Positions 58,222 to 64,000 of a stretch of 64,000 nucleotides of DNA are shown in pieces. Both the position numbers and the translations under genes were made by a program. Positions within the stretch are counted from its first letter, which is position 1, and each line of letters starts with the position of its first letter. The notes beneath the pieces are model-generated. The model made no database searches. It was given only the letters and a program-made list of their open reading frames with translations, and was not told the DNA's origin. Origin of the DNA: Ectobius pallidus (Eukaryota > Arthropoda > Insecta > Blattodea > Ectobiidae); assembly GCA_964059195.1 (NCBI GenBank), contig CAXKWD010000001.1, positions 219,860,484-219,924,483 of the forward strand, read 5' to 3'.

Positions 58222-59158
58222 TGTAAGGGACGGCCGGAAAATATATCCGGTCCGAGAGGGCAATGTAAGTCTTTAGGACCAATGTTAGGGTCAGGACCGT
58301 AAGGAGCAAATGTTAGGTTAAGGTACTTCTCAAATAGGAAATAAAACGTTGCTTTTAGGTTTGGAAGGGACTTCAATTGGAAGTGCATAAGATAGGAAAG
58401 ATTAGCCACCTCTGAATAGCTAGTGAGGACCAGATTCGAAAGAATCAAAATGAGAGCAATAGACTGTAACCTCAGGACACTGGTATCAGGAATCCACGGA
58501 CTACTTAAGGAAAACAATCGAAACGTGAAATAATCACAACTTACTAGATTCACACACAATAATTATTTAAACTAATTGAAATAGAAACACTGATACATAA
58601 GATGCAAGAGTACGTTATCACACGTGGTTGAAAATATTAATTTCTTGAAAACCTTGACAAATAATATCTTAAAATGCGTAGATTAACTTGCTCTTGAAGT
58701 TAATACTAAACTTTTGCATGTAGTTTAGTCGTAAAAGCTGATATAAGCACTGGAACATGTAGCGTTGGTTGCACAACTGTTGCGTAATATCAAACTTCTG
58801 TAACTCGGAGAATTCACTCGCGAATTTGATGAATTATATGTAATTATGTATGAATAATTACTGAGAGCCACAATTGCGCACAATTGTGTCTAATTCACCG
58901 CTTCCAGAGCAAGTTTAATGAAACTTGGTAGAAAAAGCGGGAATTCCTCGAGCCTACTAGATACACTGTTATCTGCGTGAGGTCTCGTTCAATACTAACT
59001 GGCGTGACGCTACACCACCACATATAACAAAAGAAATTAGCAAGTCATGCATGATCCCACAATGCTTTGAGGCGGGAATAAGATGACAATCAAAGCGGGA
59101 CATTGCAAGCGGACAGTTTGAAACATTCTAAAGTAGAAACATGTTGCTTGCGCGAACA
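58222..59158 (-). repeat. 3' LTR of the second BEL/Pao element
   Basis: It begins TGTAAGGGACGGCC and ends GCGCGAACA, aligning loosely with the 922-bp LTR of the first BEL element (AGGACCAATG and GCTTGCGTGAACA are shared landmarks). Length is about 937 bp. The left flank is GATTC; the partner LTR is outside the window, so the duplication cannot be checked. Confidence 0.65.
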
Positions 59159-59420
59159 TACCGACCCCTTTGAACTATTTAGTTCAACAAAATAGATAAA
59201 GAGCAAGCTATAAAAAATACATTCAAATGGACAAATAACATAAAGGAAAACACTTATTATATACATCACAATAACACAGTTTATCTCCGAAAAGTAAAAC
59301 CTTATTGTGTAAGGAGGAAAACCAAATAACACTTATTACAATGTAACGGTTTGTCTACACTATAATTGCTTGTAAAACAATAAAGAGATATGAAATATTA
59401 ATTGCACTGTATTACACTTA

Positions 59421-62400
59421 TTATTGATCTGGCAATGGACATAATTTCACTACCGGGCGCTTGTATTCACCACTAGGAGTGCGAACTGTCGCCACACGAA
59501 TTAGACCGTCTTCTCCCGGATGCACCTTGGTGATGACGCCTATCTTCCATTGAAGTGGGGCTACGTTGTCCTCCTTCAGAATGACTAAGATGCCTTCTCG
59601 CAGATTCTCACTGGAAGATGACCATTTTTGTCGCTGCTGAAGTGTATGCAAATACTCGGAAGACCATCTTTTCCATATATGATGCAAATGATTTTGTAGA
59701 ATTTGCCATTTTTCAAGACATTTCATATCATCTGTGGGAGGATGAGATGGCAGGGACGTGAGAGGCTCACCGATGAGGAAATGCCCAGGTGAAAGATATG
59801 AACAGTCGTTTGGGTCGTCACTAAGACGAACGAGTGGTCTGGAATTCAAACAAGCCTCGATCTGAGTGAGCAGCGTACAAAGCTGTTCAAATGTAAGGAT
59901 TTGTGCACCCATCGTTCTCCTTAGGTGAAACTTCATAGATTTCACCGCAGCTTCATGTAACCCACCGAAATGAGGAGATGACGGTGGAAGAAAATGCCAG
60001 GTATAATCATTGGTTGCAGCAAAATCTTGAACTGACTTCTGAAATTCTTCGGATTGTAGTAGAATACGAAGATCTTTCAATTTGTGATTCGTGCCTATGA
60101 AATTAGTACCGTTATCGCTGAAGATATCCTTGCATAGGCCACGACGGGAAGTAAATCTTCTTAGCGCGGCTAAGAAAGCTTCTGATGTGAGGTCTGATAC
60201 CAATTCAATATGAATGGCTTTAGTTACAAGACATACAAAGATTGCAGCGTATGCCTTGGCAATGATTTTACTTCTAGGCGATCCGTATCTTATGCTGAAG
60301 GGACCAGCATAGTCTACTGCTGTGCGTAGAAAGGGCCTAACAGGAGTTACTCTGTAGTTAGGAAGATTGCCCATTAGCTGTTGAGCAGATTGTGCCTTTA
60401 GTTTATAGCAAGTCAGACACTTGTGTAGAACAGATTTCACTAGTCTGCGCACGCAAGGGATCCAATATGCTTGTCTTAACGAGGCTATCGTAAGCTGATG
60501 TGACGCATGTAAAAGCTTAAAATGTTCATGCTTTACAATTAGAGCAGTTAGATGGTGCTTGCTTGGCAATATGATCTGATGTTTAGCATCATATGCAAGA
60601 TGAGATTTATCTATGCGACCACCAACTCGTAAAAGACCATTTTCGTCCAGAAATGGTGTTAATGTATGAATAGAACTTTTCGCAGAAGTTTCTTTCAGAT
60701 TTTTAAGATCTGCAATTTCACTCTTAAAAGATGAATGCTGAGCACTTTTAACACAAGTTTGTAAAGCTTGTTGAAGCTCTTCAGCTGTAATAGGTCCATG
60801 AAATTTTGTTTCATGGCGACATGCAGCAATAAATCTATTCATGTAGCATGTTACTCTTTGCAGGCGTCGGAGATCTGAGAATGTTGTAAGAAAATGTTCT
60901 CTCTCCTTTGTTGACACCAGACAGACATTTGCAAGTTGTTCTGATGAATCAGGAACACTTAATTGTTGTGGTTGTTTTGGCCAGGCTGTCTCTGGTGAAG
61001 ATAACCAGTTAGGACCGTGCCACCACAAATCGATTTCAGATAACTGCTCACAAGAAATTCCTCTTGAGACAAGATCTGCTGGATTTTCATGTGTGGCAAT
61101 GTGTCGCCATGTAGCAGTCTCCGAAAGTTCTTGTATCTGCGACACACGATTTGAAACAAAGGTTTTCCACTTTCGTGCATCAGTTTTGAGCCAAGAAAGT
61201 ACCACTGTAGAATCTGACCACAAACGATTTTGTAAAGGTTGTACCTTGAGGTCACTTAGCACTTTGTTGTATAATTTAGCTAGCAGAAGTGCACCACAGA
61301 GTTCAAGGCGTGGAATGGTTTGCTTCTTTAGAGGAGAAACCTTAGATTTTGAACATAATAATTGAACAGTAGTTTCACCTTCACTATTTACAGAACGAAT
61401 ATATATACAAGCTCCATACGCCTTCTCGGAGGCGTCACAGAAACCATGTAATTGAATGTCCTGCACTGTACCAGATGTAAGCACATATCTGGGAATACGC
61501 AAGGTGTGAATAGTAGCTAATGTTTTACAGATTTCCAGCCATTTTTCCACCAGATGCACAGGTACGGTTTCATCCCAGTCTAATTTCTCAATCCAGAGAG
61601 ATTGCATAAAGATTTTAGCATTTATGACAATAGGACTAGCCAATCCTAGCGGATCAAAGATAGATGAAATAAGTGAAAGGATATTTCGTTTGGTTAGTTT
61701 ACCTTGCACATGGGTTTGGAGTGAAGGATGTGATTGGATCTGAAATTTATCATTAACTGGGTGCCAAAGTAAGCCTAGGGCATGTATGTTTTCATTGTTA
61801 TCAAGTGCCAGGGGCAATTGAGTTTCTCGATGTGAAGGAGGTACTGATTCCAATAAAGCTTCATGGTTGGAACACCATTTTCGCAGAGGAAATCCACCAC
61901 AATTGAGCATATCTGTAAGCTCACTTTGCAGTTTCAGGGCTTCTTGGATGTCATTGTGGCCTGCTAAACAGTCATCAACATAAAATGATTCCCGTACTGC
62001 CTGAGCAGCAAGCGGATACTTCTCTTCTTCTTCTAGCGCAAGCTGATGTAAAGATCTTATGGCCAAAAATGATGCAGATTTGGTACCATAAGTGACAGTA
62101 GTTAGAGCGTAGTCTTGTATGGGTTCATTAGGACTTGAACGCCACACAATTCTTTGAAGATTCTGATCTTCTTTATGCATCCTTACTTGCCTGTACATTT
62201 TAGAAATGTCTGCTGAAAATGCATACTTGTAGGTGCGGAACCGAAGTACAATAGATGAAAGATCGTCTTGTATAGTTGGCCCTAGTTTCAAGATGTCGTT
62301 CAATGACTTGCCTGAAGACGACTTTGCTGAGGCATCGAATACAACTCGGGTTTTCGTGCTAGTTGAACTAGGCTTTATAACAGCATGATGCGGCAAGTAG

Positions 62401-64000
62401 TAACATTTTTCTCCAGGCTGAGGAAGTGAAACCTTCTTCATGTGGCCTAGATTTTCATACTCTTCCAGAAATTTGGAATAGTCTTCTTTTAAGCTAGGGT
62501 TAGCTTCAAGTTTGCGTTCCAGGTGTCCTAAGCGTTTTATAGCTTGTTGCCTAGATTCGCCCAGAGAATCTACAGGTTGATTCTTGGGGAGCTGCACTAC
62601 GAATGCACCATCAGTTGCACGAGTGGTGTTTTCTACGTAGTGTTCTTCACATTCACGTTCTTCTTTGGTGTGTACTGCGCTGGGGAAGTCTTCCAGCTCC
62701 CAAAATTGCCTTAGTTGCCTGTCCACGTTGTCGACAGTTACAAACAAGTTATGCTGTGAGAACGTCACCTTCTTGTTTTTAATGGCAGACTTAGGAACTA
62801 TACCACTGATTATCCAACCAAGCTCGGTGTTGGTCAGAACAGGCTGATTTGGTTTAACTATTCTTTCGTTTGTGATTAATTGAAAGAATAAGTTGGCACC
62901 AATTAGCAATTGTACATCACCAGGTACATGGAATTTAGGGTCAGCTAATGGAAGTTCACTGGGAATATTGAATTTGTAGGGGTCAATTTGGACAGCAGGA
63001 AGCTTATTTACAATGTGAGGTAGAACTAGGCAGTTTAGGTTAGCTTGGAAAGCGTGGATCCTGGATCTCATATTAATAGTGATGCTGTGACCACAAGCTG
63101 AGGTGCCATTGATACCTCTTATGTGAGTCTCCACTGCGCTAGTTGGTAATTGTAATTTCCTTGCCAAATCTTCCGTGATGAAATTAATCTGACTACCAGA
63201 ATCAAGCAAAGCTCTGCATTTTACAAGTTTTCCATTTTTGTCTTCTATTTCGACCACTGCAGTTGCAAGAAGAATTTCACATTGGCTAGCCTTTTCTTTT
63301 ATAGAACAGTAACTAGCTGGAATGTTTGTTGCCGTGCTGGCTGTAGAACTTTCTGAAGAGGGATTCTGTCGAGAAACCTTTTCACTTGACTGTGTGTCAT
63401 TGTGTAACCATTTACTATGAAAGCCTTTTCCACATTTGCAAAATGATTTTAGCTTGCACTGATCTCTTCTGTGGTTAGGAGAGAAGCAGTTAGCACACAA
63501 GCGTTTAGATTTAATGACATTCCATCGTTGTGATACACTTAGTTCTTGGAAGTTCTTGCAATTTAATAAGTTATGATTATCATCGCAGCATGGGCACTTG
63601 TCTTCTTTTGTCGCAACATAAGAATGACGAGTGTGTTTCTCTGACTTCTTCTTCGTACTTTGCTCACCTTTGTGCTTAGATGGGCTGGACGTGTTGTTTA
63701 CATCTGCCAATACTTCAAGGGAATTTGCCTTAGCTTCTAAAAACTTGATGAGGTCTTGAAGTGGTGTGAAGTTCTGAGAATCAATTCTTCCTTCCCACTC
63801 TTTTCGTACGCTCTCACAAAGGCTGTCCAAGATTAACTGCATGAGTATAATATCTTGTAATGGTATCTCTACATGTAAAGCTTCCACAGCATATATGTTG
63901 CTTTGGAATTTGTTAAGAATACTACGAAGATCATTCACATTTTCACTCTTCATCGTTGGTAAAGAGAGTAGATTACGTACGTGAGCTGTGGCAATAATTC
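59421..64000 (-). CDS. BEL/Pao gag-pol polyprotein, partial at the window edge
   Basis: Open from 64000 to the stop at 59421, about 1526 codons; it begins inside the gag DUF1759-type region (IATAHVRNLLSLPTMK). Zinc knuckles (CPCCDDNHNLLNC, CANCFSPNHRRDQC), an aspartic protease (ALLDSGSQINF), a reverse transcriptase with YVDD at 61982-61971, RNase H (GFCDASEKAYGACIY), an integrase with FSDNGTNF and GGLHEAAVKSM, and the DUF5641-like end (LVILKEDNVAPLQWKIG) occur in the same order as in the first element. No stops or shifts are visible. The true start lies outside the window. Confidence 0.92.
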   Translation of the reverse strand, partial: IIATAHVRNLLSLPTMKSENVNDLRSILNKFQSNIYAVEALHVEIPLQDIILMQLILDSLCESVRKEWEGRIDSQNFTPLQDLIKFLEAKANSLEVLADVNNTSSPSKHKGEQSTKKKSEKHTRHSYVATKEDKCPCCDDNHNLLNCKNFQELSVSQRWNVIKSKRLCANCFSPNHRRDQCKLKSFCKCGKGFHSKWLHNDTQSSEKVSRQNPSSESSTASTATNIPASYCSIKEKASQCEILLATAVVEIEDKNGKLVKCRALLDSGSQINFITEDLARKLQLPTSAVETHIRGINGTSACGHSITINMRSRIHAFQANLNCLVLPHIVNKLPAVQIDPYKFNIPSELPLADPKFHVPGDVQLLIGANLFFQLITNERIVKPNQPVLTNTELGWIISGIVPKSAIKNKKVTFSQHNLFVTVDNVDRQLRQFWELEDFPSAVHTKEERECEEHYVENTTRATDGAFVVQLPKNQPVDSLGESRQQAIKRLGHLERKLEANPSLKEDYSKFLEEYENLGHMKKVSLPQPGEKCYYLPHHAVIKPSSTSTKTRVVFDASAKSSSGKSLNDILKLGPTIQDDLSSIVLRFRTYKYAFSADISKMYRQVRMHKEDQNLQRIVWRSSPNEPIQDYALTTVTYGTKSASFLAIRSLHQLALEEEEKYPLAAQAVRESFYVDDCLAGHNDIQEALKLQSELTDMLNCGGFPLRKWCSNHEALLESVPPSHRETQLPLALDNNENIHALGLLWHPVNDKFQIQSHPSLQTHVQGKLTKRNILSLISSIFDPLGLASPIVINAKIFMQSLWIEKLDWDETVPVHLVEKWLEICKTLATIHTLRIPRYVLTSGTVQDIQLHGFCDASEKAYGACIYIRSVNSEGETTVQLLCSKSKVSPLKKQTIPRLELCGALLLAKLYNKVLSDLKVQPLQNRLWSDSTVVLSWLKTDARKWKTFVSNRVSQIQELSETATWRHIATHENPADLVSRGISCEQLSEIDLWWHGPNWLSSPETAWPKQPQQLSVPDSSEQLANVCLVSTKEREHFLTTFSDLRRLQRVTCYMNRFIAACRHETKFHGPITAEELQQALQTCVKSAQHSSFKSEIADLKNLKETSAKSSIHTLTPFLDENGLLRVGGRIDKSHLAYDAKHQIILPSKHHLTALIVKHEHFKLLHASHQLTIASLRQAYWIPCVRRLVKSVLHKCLTCYKLKAQSAQQLMGNLPNYRVTPVRPFLRTAVDYAGPFSIRYGSPRSKIIAKAYAAIFVCLVTKAIHIELVSDLTSEAFLAALRRFTSRRGLCKDIFSDNGTNFIGTNHKLKDLRILLQSEEFQKSVQDFAATNDYTWHFLPPSSPHFGGLHEAAVKSMKFHLRRTMGAQILTFEQLCTLLTQIEACLNSRPLVRLSDDPNDCSYLSPGHFLIGEPLTSLPSHPPTDDMKCLEKWQILQNHLHHIWKRWSSEYLHTLQQRQKWSSSSENLREGILVILKEDNVAPLQWKIGVITKVHPGEDGLIRVATVRTPSGEYKRPVVKLCPLPDQ

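Larger units (their letters stand above)
58222..64000 (-). mobile_element. second BEL/Pao element, 3' part (runs off the window)
   Basis: LTR, non-coding spacer (59159-59420) and most of a gag-pol ORF. It is clearly a different family from 26428-34919: the proteins are similar throughout but with many substitutions, and the LTRs are diverged. The interior is open to the window edge, so the copy may be complete. Confidence 0.85.

Noticed and set aside
58280..58295. TTTAGGACCAATGTTAGG resembling a primer-binding site joined to an LTR start, suggesting tandem BEL copies
   Set aside because: The same AGGACCAATG phrase occurs inside the LTR of the first BEL element about 20 bases from its start, so it is ordinary LTR sequence.

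Overview
The window looks like a piece of an insect nuclear genome, probably a large, AT-rich, repeat-swollen one (a cockroach-like or orthopteroid genome is my guess). The reasons are spliceosomal introns with GTAAGT donors and pyrimidine-AG acceptors, tRNA-derived SINEs, and a typical arthropod mobilome: BEL/Pao LTR elements, piggyBac, Tc1/mariner, hAT, Helitron, Penelope-like and several LINE families. There is no bacterial or viral gene organisation. Almost every long ORF belongs to a transposable element, and the elements are nested several layers deep.

Two host genes can be proposed, both on the minus strand and both made of exons too short to show as long ORFs. (1) A 57-residue secreted, four-cysteine peptide is encoded by three exons at 46852-46826, 12972-12912 and 11170-11085. 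Its first intron would be about 33.9 kb and holds most of the mobile elements in the window. (2) A coiled-coil protein of unknown identity starts at 57336 (14 codons) and continues in a 32-codon exon at 54058-53963; later exons were not found.

Layout. 1-1056: remains of two LINEs in opposite orientation. 1204-5013: a decayed TA-flanked Tc1/mariner-superfamily element, itself hit by two hAT-type MITEs and a Helitron. 5399-10951: a series of MITE-like elements (Harbinger-like, hAT-like, Tc1-like, a TTAA-flanked foldback) and a scrap of P-like transposase. 11085-12972: last two exons of gene 1, with a palindromic mariner remnant and a SINE in intron 2. 13059-25600: intron 1 with a decayed CAGGGTG-ended transposon, an intact-looking piggyBac (17551-20379), a LINE tail, a Helitron end, a Penelope-like copy and several MITEs. 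25604-35939: a hAT-like element containing a second hAT-like element, which in turn contains a complete BEL/Pao element (26428-34919) with LTRs identical by eye and one 1736-residue gag-pol ORF. 36370-44010: pogo-type remnant, second Penelope-like copy, LINE fragments, a Harbinger-like element and an unusual element with internal tandem repeats. 44805-46692: LINE reverse transcriptase interrupted by a TA-flanked MITE. 46826-46852: first coding exon of gene 1. 47687-48851: an inverted copy of the tandem-repeat element. 48990-53501: a complete 4.5 kb transposon with an uncommon DDE-like transposase, tentatively Sola-like. 53963-57336: gene 2 with MITE-filled intron. 57684-64000: a hAT-like MITE and the 3' part of a second, different BEL/Pao element that runs off the window.

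There is no operon-like cooperation here. The working units are the elements themselves: transposase plus terminal repeats (piggyBac, the 4.5 kb element), gag-pol plus LTRs (BEL), and non-autonomous derivatives that must rely on enzymes supplied in trans. Superfamily names rest on motif recognition, terminal repeats and target-site duplications read by eye; no database search was possible.
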